Source: Pseudomonas gozinkensis (GTDB lineage Bacteria; Pseudomonadota; Gammaproteobacteria; Pseudomonadales; Pseudomonadaceae). Taken from it: 64,000 bases of DNA. The stretch spans positions 3,560,501 to 3,624,500 of the forward strand of contig NZ_CP062253.1 of assembly GCF_014863585.1 (NCBI RefSeq), in the 5' to 3' direction. Under the pieces are notes generated by a model. That model had not been told where the DNA came from. It saw nothing but the letters and a program-made list of their open reading frames with translations, and made no database searches. Shown here one piece after another: positions 14,957 through 26,252 of this stretch (position 1 is the stretch's first letter; every line of letters starts with the position of its first letter). Both the position numbers and the translations under genes were made by a program.

Positions 14957-16033
14957 ATGAACTCGTCCGTTTCTGCTCTTCCACTGTCCACCTTGAACTC
15001 TGCCAACGAAGCACTGACCCTGCGTCTGCCAAGTTCGCTGCAGCTCAAGCAGCAACTGCCGCTCAGCAATGCCCTGAGCAATCAAATCGTTGCCCACCGC
15101 CAGGCGGTCCGCGCGATTCTCAATGGTGAAGACCAGCGTCTCTTGGTGATCGTCGGCCCCTGCTCGATACACGACCCCAAATCCGCGCTTGAGTACGCCG
15201 AAAAACTCGCACAACTGGCCAGCGAAGTCCGTGAGAGCATGTTGCTTGTCATGCGCGCCTACGTAGAAAAACCTCGCACCACCGTCGGCTGGAAAGGCCT
15301 GGCATACGACCCTCATCTCGACGGTAGCGACGACATGGCTGCGGGCCTGGCGCTATCGCGCGAACTGATGCTGGAAATGATCCGCCTCGGACTGCCGGTT
15401 GCCACTGAACTGCTGCAGCCCATGGCAGCCGGATACTTCGACGATCTGCTGAGCTGGGTCGCCATTGGCGCCCGTACCACTGAATCACAGATCCATCGTG
15501 AAATGGCCAGCGGTCTCGGCATGCCGGTCGGCTTCAAGAATGGAACCGATGGCGGTGTCGCCATTGCCGTCGATGCGATGCGCTCGGCAGCTCATCCCCA
15601 TCGCCATTTCGGCGTAGATAGCCAAGGCCATCCGGCAATCATCCCGACACTCGGCAATCCGGATACGCATCTGGTGTTGCGGGGCGGACATCAGGGGCCG
15701 AACTACGACCGTGAAAGCGTTTCCAGGATCAACAGCGAATTGAACCGACTGAAAATCCCGAGCCGTATAATGGTCGACTGCAGCCACGCCAACAGCGGCA
15801 AGGACCCGCTTCGCCAGCCCGACGTGTTCAATCATGTACTGGAGCAGCGCTTGCAGGGCGACCGTTCTCTGATCGGCATGATGCTTGAATCGCACCTGTT
15901 CGAAGGATGCCAACCCCTGAGCGAGTCCCTTCGTTACGGCGTTTCGGTTACCGATGGCTGCCTCGGGTTCGAGGCCACGAGACAATTACTGCTGGACGCC
16001 GCACACCGTATGCGGGAACAGACTTCGGCCTGA
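14957..16033 (+). CDS. 3-deoxy-7-phosphoheptulonate synthase (class I, AroFGH type)
   Basis: DAHP synthase joins phosphoenolpyruvate and erythrose 4-phosphate, the first step of the shikimate pathway. Class I landmarks are LLVIVGPCSIHDPKSALEYA (near residue 65), MRAYVEKPRTTVGWKGL, GARTTESQIHREMASGL, GFKNGTDG and IMVDCSHANSGKDP; the metal-binding Cys, His, Glu and Asp positions lie in these. The product has 358 residues, the usual length. I chose ATG 14957 with AGGA upstream; the frame is open further up but overlaps leader peptide 2. Which aromatic acid inhibits it cannot be told from sequence alone. The upstream attenuator suggests control by aromatic tRNA charging. Confidence 0.93.
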   Translation: MNSSVSALPLSTLNSANEALTLRLPSSLQLKQQLPLSNALSNQIVAHRQAVRAILNGEDQRLLVIVGPCSIHDPKSALEYAEKLAQLASEVRESMLLVMRAYVEKPRTTVGWKGLAYDPHLDGSDDMAAGLALSRELMLEMIRLGLPVATELLQPMAAGYFDDLLSWVAIGARTTESQIHREMASGLGMPVGFKNGTDGGVAIAVDAMRSAAHPHRHFGVDSQGHPAIIPTLGNPDTHLVLRGGHQGPNYDRESVSRINSELNRLKIPSRIMVDCSHANSGKDPLRQPDVFNHVLEQRLQGDRSLIGMMLESHLFEGCQPLSESLRYGVSVTDGCLGFEATRQLLLDAAHRMREQTSA

Positions 16034-16093
16034 TCATGAACACCGCCCTCCGCGGAGTTTCAACCGGAGGGCGGCTACGTTCACAACGGTGGG

Positions 16094-17206
16094 TCAAGCC
16101 TGAACGCGCACCAAGGTCACCCCGGATTCCTGACTGACATCATCCAGCCGCTCGACCGAGTAGGACAACCGTACAACCGTGTTCACATGCTCGCGCCAGA
16201 ACCGGTAAGGCACGATAAAGACCAAAGGCTGCATGGCCATCCCTCCGATGATTTCTCGGTCGTCCCTATGGAAGAATGACTCGCCGTCACACTTGAGATA
16301 AACCAGCTCGCCTTCCTCCACCCGCGCATCACTGATCATCACGCTGATGCCATCGGTGGCATCCTGCACCTCAAGCACACCCTCATTCGCTTCAAGCACC
16401 CGAGGGGCCGGCAGCTCGCCTCGTACCAACGGAGCAATACCGATTTGCGTAACGCCTGACTCGCGAACGGCTCCGCTTTTCTGCTCGACACGGTAGCGGA
16501 CCACCACCTCGCCGCCCAGATGCGGGAGGATGAATTCGGGAGCGACACCGAACACAAGGGGCTGACCGACAGCAAAGGATTCTACGATCAGGATGTCGCG
16601 AAACGATGCCTCCGGCGAAGGCCCCTGCCAGATCAACTCCACCCGGTCGCCTGAACTCATCCCGGCATAGGGCTGAAGGATGGCAGTCGTTCCCTCGGGT
16701 ACGCGAGCCGGATCAAGAGTGCCCCCGACGACATCCTCCACGAGGACGGGCAACAGACTGTAGCGGACGTCTCCGACATCCAGCTGTATGCGCGATGACG
16801 TTGCAGGCGCCGACCTGGTGACGCTGCTCAGTGTCCAGAAGACTTCCAGCGTGCCCCCGTCCAGCGCAGCGATGTGAACATCCCGCACGATCAGAACCAT
16901 ATCCTTGCCCAACTGACGCTCACTGACGGATCTCGCAATGTCGTGCCGATACGACAATCCTTCTATATCGAGACCATGCCAGCTCAGCACAACCCTGTCC
17001 CCGCATGCCATTCCAGGCCAGGGCGCAATCCTTATAACAACCCTGCTCAATGACGGATCAACGACAGCGCCAACAATTGAGTCCAGCGTGGGCGCCGGTA
17101 ACAGCAAATCCCCTGCACACTCCCGACAGAGTCCGAACGACTGAACGCTGTGATCCTCCTTCCATATGTCCTTTTCTTGCAAGACCGTTGCTTGTACATC
17201 ATTCAT
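16094..17206 (-). CDS. repeat protein of unknown function (about 370 aa)
   Basis: Two clear copies of an about 130-residue module can be aligned: one with DPSLSRVVIRIAPWPGMACG, then DRVVLSWHG (residues about 50-85), one with VPEGTTAILQPYAGMSSGDR, then VELIWQG (about 170-200), and a degenerate third from PRVLEANEGVLEVQDATDG. Each has strands with a G-D-R-V centre and ends in a VFWTLSSVTRSA or VRYRVEQKSGAVRES type segment, like Ig-type beta modules. No signal peptide is seen. Start ATG 17206 has GGAGAGG upstream. Related repeat proteins occur in many Pseudomonas; the role is unknown. Confidence 0.6.
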   Translation of the reverse strand: MNDVQATVLQEKDIWKEDHSVQSFGLCRECAGDLLLPAPTLDSIVGAVVDPSLSRVVIRIAPWPGMACGDRVVLSWHGLDIEGLSYRHDIARSVSERQLGKDMVLIVRDVHIAALDGGTLEVFWTLSSVTRSAPATSSRIQLDVGDVRYSLLPVLVEDVVGGTLDPARVPEGTTAILQPYAGMSSGDRVELIWQGPSPEASFRDILIVESFAVGQPLVFGVAPEFILPHLGGEVVVRYRVEQKSGAVRESGVTQIGIAPLVRGELPAPRVLEANEGVLEVQDATDGISVMISDARVEEGELVYLKCDGESFFHRDDREIIGGMAMQPLVFIVPYRFWREHVNTVVRLSYSVERLDDVSQESGVTLVRVQA

Positions 17207-17546
17207 CAGTCGCCTCTCCATTCCCTGGAATTGACACGTCGCCTGAGCTCTGCGTCGAAGAGCCTCTATTTAAAACGCTTCACCATCAATCCGATGTCAG
17301 CTCCGCGCTGTTCAAGTCATGGCTAAACGCACTAAAGGAAGTAGGCAAAAAAGGAAAAAATACTTTCACTGAGGCGGAAGCTGTCTAAATGTTCCGAAGT
17401 GGATTTCATCCAGCAGTGAAAATTCACACACGCATTGATCCAGTTTCCAACACATGATGGCGATTCTTCAGGCATCCCAAGGCGCACGACTGTTTTAGAG
17501 TGGCACGCAGAAAACATCGACGATCATCTGCGATCAAGGACGAAAA
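17207..17546. other. gene-free stretch between divergent genes
   Basis: This 340-bp stretch is AT-richer than its surroundings and must hold the promoters of the repeat protein (-) and lipase (+). I see no convincing gene; short frames on both strands lack ribosome binding sites. Confidence 0.5.
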
Positions 17547-18416
17547 ATGCTACTAAATGCGACAACCAACCATCCTATTCTTTTGGTGCATGGCCTGTTC
17601 GGATTCGAGCGCATTGGCCCGTTCGAACTGTTCCACGACGTCAAGCAGGCGCTCAAGGCCGTCGGCGCGCAGGTGTTTGTGCCTCATCTGTCGGCCATCC
17701 ATGACAATGAAATACGCGGGGAGCAACTGCTCTCGCAAATCCACTCTGTGTTGAGAGGCACAGGCGCGACCAAAGTCAACCTGATCGGTCACAGTCAAGG
17801 CGCACTCGCGGCACGCTATGCTGCTGCGCTAGCCCCACACAACGTTGCGTCCGTTACGTCTGTCAGCGGACCAAACCACGGTTCGGAACTGGCGGACTTC
17901 CTGCGCAAGGCGCTGATACCTGGAAGACTGCCGGAGGTCGTGGCACAGAACGTGGCAACACGGTTTGCCGACTTCCTCTCCCAGCTCAGCGGGCATGCAA
18001 CATTGCCGCACAACGCACTGGCTGCGCTGGCTGCCCTGACGACAGAAGGGGTTGGCAACTTCAATGACAAGTATCCGCAGGGTCTGCCCACGGCCTGGGG
18101 CGGTCACGGTGCCGAGTGGGTGAATGGTGTTCGCTATTACTCCTGGAGCGGTGTTGTACCGGAACTCGAGGAGCCGTCACTCGGCCCGGTACAGGAGATC
18201 TGCAGCGCCCTGTCGGAGTACTTCGTTACAGAGCTCGCCCAGAACGACGGGTTTGTCGGTCGCTTCAGTTCTCACCTGGGTACCGTGATCCGCTCCGACT
18301 ACCCCCTCGACCATTTGCAAACGCTGCGGCGGGCCACCGGACAACATGCCATGGTGAACGACTCGATAAGTCTCTATGTCGAGCATGCCTTGCGCCTTCA
18401 AGCCGCTAATCTGTAG
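17547..18416 (+). CDS. lipase of the Pseudomonas family I type, without signal peptide
   Basis: An alpha/beta hydrolase of 289 residues. The start NHPILLVHGLFGFERIGPFE gives the oxyanion hole, GHSQG (about residue 83) the nucleophilic serine, and NDGFVGRFSSHLGTVIRSDY followed by PLDHLQ the acid and histidine region, all as in P. aeruginosa LipA/LipC type triacylglycerol lipases, which hydrolyse ester bonds of lipids. Unlike these there is no N-terminal signal peptide: the catalytic fold begins ten residues after the ATG, which has AGGA upstream. No lipase foldase gene is adjacent. It may act inside the cell or leave by another route. Confidence 0.85.
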   Translation: MLLNATTNHPILLVHGLFGFERIGPFELFHDVKQALKAVGAQVFVPHLSAIHDNEIRGEQLLSQIHSVLRGTGATKVNLIGHSQGALAARYAAALAPHNVASVTSVSGPNHGSELADFLRKALIPGRLPEVVAQNVATRFADFLSQLSGHATLPHNALAALAALTTEGVGNFNDKYPQGLPTAWGGHGAEWVNGVRYYSWSGVVPELEEPSLGPVQEICSALSEYFVTELAQNDGFVGRFSSHLGTVIRSDYPLDHLQTLRRATGQHAMVNDSISLYVEHALRLQAANL

Positions 18417-18512
18417 ATGGCGCATCAGACGAGCGAACGGAACTTTGCCGAGAAATCGGCCACTGAATCCGGTAGGCTCCCCCCTTTACTGATTTGATTG
18501 GAGAGTTTCCCC

Positions 18513-18794
18513 ATGGCTAAAGCCACTGCCCGCCACATCCTGGTTTCCAGCGAAGCCAAGTGCAACGAACTCAAAGCCCAGATTGAAGGTGGCGCCGATT
18601 TCGCCGAAGTGGCCAAGGCCAACTCCACCTGCCCGTCCAGCCGTCAGGGCGGCGATCTGGGTTCGTTCGGTCCTGGCCAGATGGTCAAGGAATTCGACAC
18701 CGTGGTATTCAGCGCGCCGATCAACGTCGTGCAAGGCCCGGTGAAGACCCAGTTCGGCTACCACCTGCTGGAAGTCACCAGCCGTCAGGACTGA
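18513..18794 (+). CDS. ppiC: peptidyl-prolyl cis-trans isomerase, single-domain parvulin
   Basis: A 93-residue cytosolic parvulin that speeds proline isomerisation in proteins. The whole domain is present: ARHILVSSEAKCNELKAQIE, then FAEVAKANSTCPSSRQGGDL, GSFGPGQMVKEFDTVVFSA and QGPVKTQFGYHLLEVTSR. I chose the ATG at 18513 with GGAG upstream. It is followed by a strong terminator, so it is a single-gene unit. A second, 91-residue parvulin lies at 38268. Confidence 0.9.
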   Translation: MAKATARHILVSSEAKCNELKAQIEGGADFAEVAKANSTCPSSRQGGDLGSFGPGQMVKEFDTVVFSAPINVVQGPVKTQFGYHLLEVTSRQD

Positions 18795-18818
18795 TTTTCA
18801 GCCCGACCTGCTGTGCAA

Positions 18819-18850
18819 CGGCCCGCCTGATGGCGGGCCGTTTTGTTTTG
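18819..18850 (+). terminator. intrinsic terminator after ppiC
   Basis: CGGCCCGCC (18819-18827), loop TGAT, GGCGGGCCG (18832-18840), then TTTTGTTTTG: a 9-bp GC stem with a T-rich tail. Confidence 0.85.
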
Positions 18851-18929
18851 GTTACACCACACCGCTGGCGAACGGCGCGCCGCTCGCGTACAAATTGCGC
18901 TTATCGATTACCCGGCTTTAAGGCTGACA

Positions 18930-20798
18930 ATGCGACTGGCTTTCCCGACATTGATGTTCACTGCCGTGACCCTGCTGCTGGGGATCACCGGTGTGGACGC
19001 CGCACCGCAGCATGCGATGACCGTCTATGGCGAACCGGCAAAGTACCCGCCCGGCTTCAGTCACTTCGATTACACCAACGTCCGGGCGCCCAAAGGCGGG
19101 ACGATGCGCCGCTCCGCCGTCGAAATCGGCCACTTCGACCATGTTCTTCCCTATATCGACAAAGGCATCGGCGTCAGCCAGATCGACGGCCTGCTGTACT
19201 CCCCGCTCGCCCAGCGCTCGCTCGACGAGCCCTACACCGTATATGGCCTGGTGGCGCAGAAAATGGAACGCTCGGATGATGGCCTGTCCTTGCGCTTCTT
19301 CATCAATCCCAAGGCCCGCTTCGCCGATGGCAAGCCGATCACCGCCGAAGACGTGCGCTACACCTATGACTTGCTGATGACCCAGGGCAGCCTGCGTTAT
19401 CGCACCCAGTTTGCCGACGTCAAAGGCGTCGAAGTCGAAGCCCCGCTCACCGTGCGTTTCGACTTCAAGAGCAACGAAAACCGCACCCTGCCACTGGACA
19501 TCGCGACCCTGCCGGTATTTCCCGAGCATTGGTGGAAGACCCGGGACTTCGCCGGTGGTGGCGGCTATGAACCGCCGCTGGGCAGCGGCCCGTATCGGGT
19601 CGGCAAGGTCGATTCCGGGCGCAGCATCACCTTTGAACGCAACCCCGACTGGTGGGGCAAGGACCTGCCGGTCAGCCGTGGCCTGTACAACTTCGATCAC
19701 TTCAGTATCGAGTACTTCGGCGACACCGACGTCGCCCGCCAGGTCCTGCGCGGCGGCGCCTACGACTACAACCGTGAATTCTCCGCCACCGGCTATTCCA
19801 TCGGTTATGACAGCCCTGCCCTGAGCGACGGTCGCCTGCAAAAGGCTCATCTGGCCACCGAAGCGCCGCAGTCGGCCCAGGGTTTCGTGTTCAACCTGCA
19901 AAAGCCGATGTTCCAGGATCGCCGTGTTCGTCAGGCACTGGCCATGCTCTGGGACTTCGAATGGAGCAACCGGCAGATGATGCGCAATATGTACATCCGC
20001 CAGCAGAGTTACTTTTCCAACAGTGATCTGGCCGCCCGCCAGTTGCCGGACGCCGCCGAGCTGAAGATTCTCGAACCCTTGCGCGGACAGATTCCCGACG
20101 AAGTGTTCACCCAGGTCTTCGAAGCACCGAAGACCGATGGCAGCGGCATTATCCGTGACAAACAACTGCAAGCGCTGGAGCTGCTGGAACAAGCGGGCTG
20201 GAAACCCGATGGCGACCAGTTGGTCAACGACCGTGGCGAGCCGCTGAGCTTTACCTTCCTGGTCAGCCAGAACGGCATGGACCGTCTGCTGCTGCCCTAC
20301 AAACGCACCCTGAAACAGATCGGCATCAACCTCGACATCCGCCGCATCGATTCCTCGCAGTACGTCAATCGCCTGATGAGTCGTGACTACGACATGATTG
20401 TCACCGGTTACCCGGTCACCACCTCCCCCGGCGGCGAGCTGTTGAACTACTTCGGTTCGGCTTCGGCCAACGATCCCGGCGCCAACAATTACATGGTGCT
20501 GAAGAACCCGGCGGTCGACACCTTGATCAACGGTCTGATCCGCGCCTCGACCCAGGCCGACATGCTGCGTTATGCCCATGCGCTGGATCGGGTGCTGCAA
20601 TGGAACTACTACTGGATTCCCAACTATTACCCGCCGGGCACGTCCACCGTGTGGTGGAACCGTTTCGGCATTCCCACCGTGCAGGCGAGCAATGACGAAG
20701 CGATCGAGAGCTGGTGGGAAATCAGCAGCACGCCGCTGACCAACCAGCAGATGACGGCCGAGAAAATCAGCCGTGGCAGACCCGGAGGGCCGCACTGA
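18930..20798 (+). CDS. yejA: extracellular solute-binding protein of the YejABEF peptide importer
   Basis: A family 5 (peptide/nickel type) periplasmic binding protein of 622 residues. [20 protein letters not shown], then GVDA, is a Sec signal peptide cut before [25 protein letters not shown] and [20 protein letters not shown] are characteristic of YejA. It delivers oligopeptides (in E. coli the homologous system takes up microcin C) to YejB/YejE. The ATG at 18930 fits the signal peptide; the frame is open further upstream. The stop overlaps the yejB ATG (TGATG), the first of four tightly coupled genes. Confidence 0.92.
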   Translation: MRLAFPTLMFTAVTLLLGITGVDAAPQHAMTVYGEPAKYPPGFSHFDYTNVRAPKGGTMRRSAVEIGHFDHVLPYIDKGIGVSQIDGLLYSPLAQRSLDEPYTVYGLVAQKMERSDDGLSLRFFINPKARFADGKPITAEDVRYTYDLLMTQGSLRYRTQFADVKGVEVEAPLTVRFDFKSNENRTLPLDIATLPVFPEHWWKTRDFAGGGGYEPPLGSGPYRVGKVDSGRSITFERNPDWWGKDLPVSRGLYNFDHFSIEYFGDTDVARQVLRGGAYDYNREFSATGYSIGYDSPALSDGRLQKAHLATEAPQSAQGFVFNLQKPMFQDRRVRQALAMLWDFEWSNRQMMRNMYIRQQSYFSNSDLAARQLPDAAELKILEPLRGQIPDEVFTQVFEAPKTDGSGIIRDKQLQALELLEQAGWKPDGDQLVNDRGEPLSFTFLVSQNGMDRLLLPYKRTLKQIGINLDIRRIDSSQYVNRLMSRDYDMIVTGYPVTTSPGGELLNYFGSASANDPGANNYMVLKNPAVDTLINGLIRASTQADMLRYAHALDRVLQWNYYWIPNYYPPGTSTVWWNRFGIPTVQASNDEAIESWWEISSTPLTNQQMTAEKISRGRPGGPH

Positions 20799-21859
20799 TG
20801 TGGGCTTACATACTGCGGCGTCTGCTGCTGATCATCCCGACGCTGGTGATCATTCTGCTGGTCAACTTCGTGATCATCCAGGCCGCGCCGGGTGGTCCGG
20901 TGGAACAGGCCATCGCCCACTTGCAGGGGATCGGCGGCGCCAGTGTCGGCGGCGGCGCAAGCGAGACCATGAGCGGCACCTCCCGCGCCAGTCGCGGCCT
21001 CGATCCACAGTTGATCAAGGACATCGAAAAACAGTACGGCTTCGACAAGCCGGCCCATGAACGCCTGTGGCTGATGCTCAAGAACTACGCGCTACTGGAT
21101 TTCGGCAAGAGCTTCTTCCGCGGCGCCACGGTCACCGACCTGATCCTGCAGAAAATGCCGGTGACCATTTCCCTCGGACTGTGGGCGACGCTGATCACTT
21201 ACCTGGTGTCGATCCCGCTGGGCATCCGCAAAGCCGTGCACCACGGCAGTCATTTCGATATCTGGAGCAGCACGGCGATCATCATCGGCTACGCCATGCC
21301 GGCATTTCTGTTCGCGATGTTCCTGATCGTGGTGTTCGCCGGCGGCACGTCGCTGAACTGGTTTCCGGTGCGCGGGCTGGTGTCCGACAACTTCGAATCC
21401 CTGTCGACCCTGGGCAAGATCACCGACTACTTCTGGCACCTTGTGCTGCCGGTCACGGCGCTGGTGATCGGCGGTTTCGCGACCCTGACCATCCTCACCA
21501 AGAACTCGTTCCTCAATGAAATCACCCGCCAGTACGTGGTCACCGCGCGCGCCAAAGGCCTGAGCGAAAACCGGGTGCTGTATGGGCATGTGTTCCGCAA
21601 CGCAATGCTGCTGGTGGTGTCGGGCATTCCCCAGGCGTTCATCAGCGTGTTCTTCGCCGGTTCGTTGCTGATCGAAGTGATCTTCTCCCTCGACGGTCTT
21701 GGGCGCATGAGTTACGAAGCGGCCGTATCCCGTGACTATCCGGTGGTGTTTGGCTCGCTGTTCATCTTCACCCTGTTCGGCCTACTGATAAAACTGATCG
21801 GCGACCTGTGCTACACCCTGGTCGACCCGCGCATCGACTTCGCCGCGAGGAATGCCTGA
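20798..21859 (+). CDS. yejB: peptide ABC transporter permease YejB
   Basis: A 353-residue inner-membrane permease with six predicted helices, beginning [20 protein letters not shown]. The binding-protein-dependent transport motif (EAA loop) is seen as [20 protein letters not shown] with [11 protein letters not shown], and the C-terminal [20 protein letters not shown], then [10 protein letters not shown], is typical of DppB-like permeases. The long loop after the first helix ([20 protein letters not shown]) is a YejB feature. The gene overlaps yejA by 1 bp and yejE follows with a 1-bp overlap. Confidence 0.92.
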   Translation: MWAYILRRLLLIIPTLVIILLVNFVIIQAAPGGPVEQAIAHLQGIGGASVGGGASETMSGTSRASRGLDPQLIKDIEKQYGFDKPAHERLWLMLKNYALLDFGKSFFRGATVTDLILQKMPVTISLGLWATLITYLVSIPLGIRKAVHHGSHFDIWSSTAIIIGYAMPAFLFAMFLIVVFAGGTSLNWFPVRGLVSDNFESLSTLGKITDYFWHLVLPVTALVIGGFATLTILTKNSFLNEITRQYVVTARAKGLSENRVLYGHVFRNAMLLVVSGIPQAFISVFFAGSLLIEVIFSLDGLGRMSYEAAVSRDYPVVFGSLFIFTLFGLLIKLIGDLCYTLVDPRIDFAARNA

Positions 21860-22881
21860 TGTTCAAGCTCTCGCCTCTGGGCCGTCGCCGTTTCGAACGC
21901 TTCAAGAAAAACCGCCGGGGCTGGTGGTCACTATGGCTGTTCATCGGCCTGTTCCTGCTCAGCCTTGGCGGCGAACTGATCGCCAACGACAAGCCATTGG
22001 TCGTCAGTTATCAGGGCCAATGGTATTTCCCGGTGTTCAAGCGCCACACCGAACAGGAGTTTGGCGGGCAACTGCCGTTCCAGGCCGATTACCGCAGCGA
22101 CTACGTGCAGAAGCTGATCCGCAAGGACGGTGGCTGGCTGCTGTTTCCGCCGATTCCGTTCAGTGACGACACCCCGAATTACGACCTCAACAAACCGGCG
22201 CCGAGCCCGCCGACTTCGGTCAACTGGCTGGGCACCGACGACCAGGCGCGCGATGTACTGGCTCGGGTGATCTTCGGCGCCCGGGTGTCGATCCTGTTCG
22301 CCCTGATGCTGACCTTCGTCAGCGCCCTGATCGGCATCGCAGCCGGCGCCCTGCAGGGGTATTACGGGGGCTGGGTCGATCTGCTCGGTCAGCGGTTGCT
22401 GGAGGTCTGGTCAGGATTGCCGGTGCTTTACCTGTTGATCATCCTCTCGGGATTCGTCGAGCCGAACTTCTGGTGGCTGCTGGGGATCATGGCGCTGTTT
22501 TCCTGGCTGGCGCTGGTGGACGTGGTACGTGCCGAGTTTCTGCGCGGGCGCAACCTCGAGCACGTCAAGGCTGCCCGGGCCCTGGGCTTGAGCGATCGCA
22601 AAGTGATTCTCCGGCACATCCTGCCCAACGCGATGAACGCGACCCTGAGCTACCTGCCCTTTATTCTGACCGGGGCGATTTCCACCCTGACCGCACTGGA
22701 TTTTCTCGGTTTCGGCATGCCCGCCGGCAGCGCGTCACTGGGCGAGTTGATCGGTCAAGGCAAACAGAACCTGCAAGCGCCGTGGCTCGGATTGACCGCG
22801 TTTTTCACTCTGGCGCTGATTCTTTCCCTGTTGGTATTCATCGGCGAAGCATTGCGCGATGCCTTCGACCCGCGCTCATGA
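21859..22881 (+). CDS. yejE: peptide ABC transporter permease YejE
   Basis: The second permease, 340 residues. After a cytosolic start ([20 protein letters not shown]) comes a first helix, a periplasmic domain (YFPVFKRHTEQEFGGQLPF, then NYDLNKPAPSPPTSVNWLGT) and five more helices. The ATP-ase contact loop reads RAEFLRGRNLEHVKAARALG, then LSDRKVILRHILPNAMN. It forms a heterodimer with YejB. The ATG at 21859 overlaps the yejB stop. Confidence 0.92.
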   Translation: MFKLSPLGRRRFERFKKNRRGWWSLWLFIGLFLLSLGGELIANDKPLVVSYQGQWYFPVFKRHTEQEFGGQLPFQADYRSDYVQKLIRKDGGWLLFPPIPFSDDTPNYDLNKPAPSPPTSVNWLGTDDQARDVLARVIFGARVSILFALMLTFVSALIGIAAGALQGYYGGWVDLLGQRLLEVWSGLPVLYLLIILSGFVEPNFWWLLGIMALFSWLALVDVVRAEFLRGRNLEHVKAARALGLSDRKVILRHILPNAMNATLSYLPFILTGAISTLTALDFLGFGMPAGSASLGELIGQGKQNLQAPWLGLTAFFTLALILSLLVFIGEALRDAFDPRS

Positions 22882-22894
22882 ACGGATCCTTGAT

Positions 22895-24469
<1,575 letters not shown>

Positions 24470-24501
24470 GCATAATCAGCGCATGCCTTTGAACCGCGTT
24501 G

Positions 24502-24602
24502 CGGCTATCGCTGGCAAGCCAGCTCCCACAGGTTTATCGGGTGTACACGGCATTTGTGAACGACCAAAAGCCCTGTGGGAGCTGGCTTGCCAGCGATAGG
24601 GC
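24502..24602. repeat. REP pair (BIME) after yejF
   Basis: Two 31-bp arms in inverted order (24502-24532, 24572-24602) with the core GCTGGCAAGCCAGCTCCCAC, separated by about 39 bp. This is the typical Pseudomonas REP doublet; it may limit read-through from yejF. Confidence 0.85.
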
Positions 24603-24635
24603 CAGGCCAAGCGGCACACATTCAGGATCAGTCAG

Positions 24636-26051
24636 ATGAACACCACCGAAAGCCTCAAGGATTACCAACGGGTTCGCACGCTGGCGATCCGCTCGTTGTT
24701 CGAGATCATCGAGCAATCCAGTGAAGGCACGGTGATTGTCGATCGGGACGCGAACATCGTCTGGATGAACGAACGCTACGCCCGACGCTTCGGGCTCGAC
24801 TCCGCCGCCGGGGCCATTGGCAAACCCTGCGAAAGCGTGATTCCCGGCAGTCTGCTGCGCGAGGTGGTGCGCACCGGGCGGCCGATTCTGCTGGACATGC
24901 AGGACACGCCGAAAGAACCGCTGGTGGTCATGCGCCTGCCGATCCATGACGACGCCGGATCGGTCATCGGCGCCATCGGTTTTGCCCTGTTCGATGAACT
25001 GCGCACGCTGTCGCCGATGCTCAAGCGCTACCTGAGCATGCAGGAAGAACTGGCCTCGACCCGTTCGCTGCTGCGCGCCCGGCAGACCAAGTACAACTTC
25101 GCCCACTTCATCGGCACCAGCGCTGCCAGCCTGGAAGTCAAACGCCGTGCCCGCCGCAGCGCCAGCGCCGAGTCACCGGTTCTTTTGCTGGGCGAGACCG
25201 GCAGCGGCAAGGAGTTGTTGGCGCAGGCCATCCACGGTGCTTCGCCTCGAGCGCACAAGGCCTTTGTCAGCATCAACAGCGCAGCGATTCCCGAGGCGCT
25301 GCTCGAAGCCGAGTTCTTCGGCACCGCGCCCGGCGCTTTCACCGGAGCCGATCGCAAGGGTCGCACCGGCAAGTTGCGGATTGCCCAGGGCGGGACGCTG
25401 TTTCTCGACGAGATCGGCGATATGCCACTGCCGTTGCAAAGCAAATTGCTGCGGGTGTTGCAGGAAAAGGAATTCGAGCCTGTAGGCTCCAACGACGTGA
25501 TCCAGAGCGATGTGCGGGTGATTGCTGCGACGTCGACGGATCTGGAGGCGGCGATCAAGCGTGGCGAGTTCCGTGCCGACTTGTATTACCGCCTCAACGT
25601 GCTGCCGATTCAGGTGCCGCCGCTGCGTGAACGACTGGACGATCTCCCGGCGCTCAGCGAAGCGATTCTTGAGGAGCTGCGCAGTCAACACGAGTTGAAC
25701 CGCGAAGCTCTGGAGTTGCTGGGTCAGCATGCCTGGCCGGGAAACATCCGCGAGTTGCGTAATGTGCTGGAGCGAGCGGCATTGCTCAGTGATGACTTGA
25801 TGCTGACGGCGGATGACATTCGTGCCGCGATTGGCACGTTTACACCGGTTGAGCGAACGCTGACGCCTCTGTCAGAGCCGGTAACCAACGAGACCTTCAG
25901 TCGGGCCCGCGAGCGGTTTGACCGACAGTTGATTCAATCCACCCTCGCGCAATGCGGGGGCAAGGTGATCGAGGCAGCTGAGCGGCTTGGGCTCGGGCGC
26001 TCGACGCTTTACAAGAAGATGATTGCGCTCGGGATCGTAGAGTCTCAATAA
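24636..26051 (+). CDS. hbcR: sigma54-dependent activator of 3-hydroxybutyrate use (HbcR-like)
   Basis: A 471-residue enhancer-binding protein. N-terminal PAS domain (FEIIEQSSEGTVIVDRDANI, then VWMNERYARRFG, residues 15-60); central AAA+ domain with Walker A GETGSGKELL, the sigma54-contacting GAFTGA loop, and GGTLFLDEIGDM as Walker B; C-terminal Fis-type helix-turn-helix (QCGGKVIEAAERLGLGRSTL). It stands just before a permease, 3-hydroxybutyrate dehydrogenase and acetoacetyl-CoA ligase, the same setting as HbcR (PA2005) of P. aeruginosa, known to switch on 3-hydroxybutyrate catabolism with RpoN. The signal sensed is not clear from sequence. A sigma54 promoter with candidate binding sites follows. 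Confidence 0.85.
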   Translation: MNTTESLKDYQRVRTLAIRSLFEIIEQSSEGTVIVDRDANIVWMNERYARRFGLDSAAGAIGKPCESVIPGSLLREVVRTGRPILLDMQDTPKEPLVVMRLPIHDDAGSVIGAIGFALFDELRTLSPMLKRYLSMQEELASTRSLLRARQTKYNFAHFIGTSAASLEVKRRARRSASAESPVLLLGETGSGKELLAQAIHGASPRAHKAFVSINSAAIPEALLEAEFFGTAPGAFTGADRKGRTGKLRIAQGGTLFLDEIGDMPLPLQSKLLRVLQEKEFEPVGSNDVIQSDVRVIAATSTDLEAAIKRGEFRADLYYRLNVLPIQVPPLRERLDDLPALSEAILEELRSQHELNREALELLGQHAWPGNIRELRNVLERAALLSDDLMLTADDIRAAIGTFTPVERTLTPLSEPVTNETFSRARERFDRQLIQSTLAQCGGKVIEAAERLGLGRSTLYKKMIALGIVESQ

Positions 26052-26057
26052 AGAGAC
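26042..26057. promoter_or_regulatory. distal candidate HbcR binding site
   Basis: GTCTC-AATAAA-GAGAC, a perfect 5-6-5 inverted repeat, followed by TAAA. It overlaps the last codons and stop of hbcR. The same sequence with one changed spacer recurs at 26174. It lies about 200 bp upstream of the sigma54 promoter. Confidence 0.6.
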
Positions 26058-26086
26058 TAAATTCTCCAAATCAAGACAACACAAAA

Positions 26087-26155
26087 GCTTCGCGGGCAAG
26101 CCCGCTCCCACAGGGAAATGCGCTCAACTGTGGGAGCGGGCTTGCCCGCGAAAGC
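26087..26155. repeat. REP pair (BIME) between the two activator sites
   Basis: Inverted arms around CGCGGGCAAGCCCGCTCCCA (from 26091) and TGGGAGCGGGCTTGCCCGCG (to 26150), about 20 bp apart. It lies exactly between the two GTCTC-N6-GAGAC sites. Confidence 0.85.
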
Positions 26156-26173
26156 GCCCTTCCTGTCAGAGAA

Positions 26174-26189
26174 GTCTCAAAACAGAGAC
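26174..26189. promoter_or_regulatory. proximal candidate HbcR binding site
   Basis: GTCTC-AAAACA-GAGAC followed by TAAATCTC, matching the distal site (26042) in both arms and the following TAAAT. It ends about 64 bp before the -24 element, a usable distance for an enhancer-type site. Confidence 0.6.
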
Positions 26190-26252
26190 TAAATCTCGAA
26201 AAGCATCACAAAAAATCAAATTAATTCCTTTTATTTCAATAACTTAACCATC

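Noticed and set aside
18918..20795. 625-codon open frame on the - strand
   Set aside because: It is antisense to yejA, which has a signal peptide and full family motifs; long antisense frames are common in GC-rich DNA.
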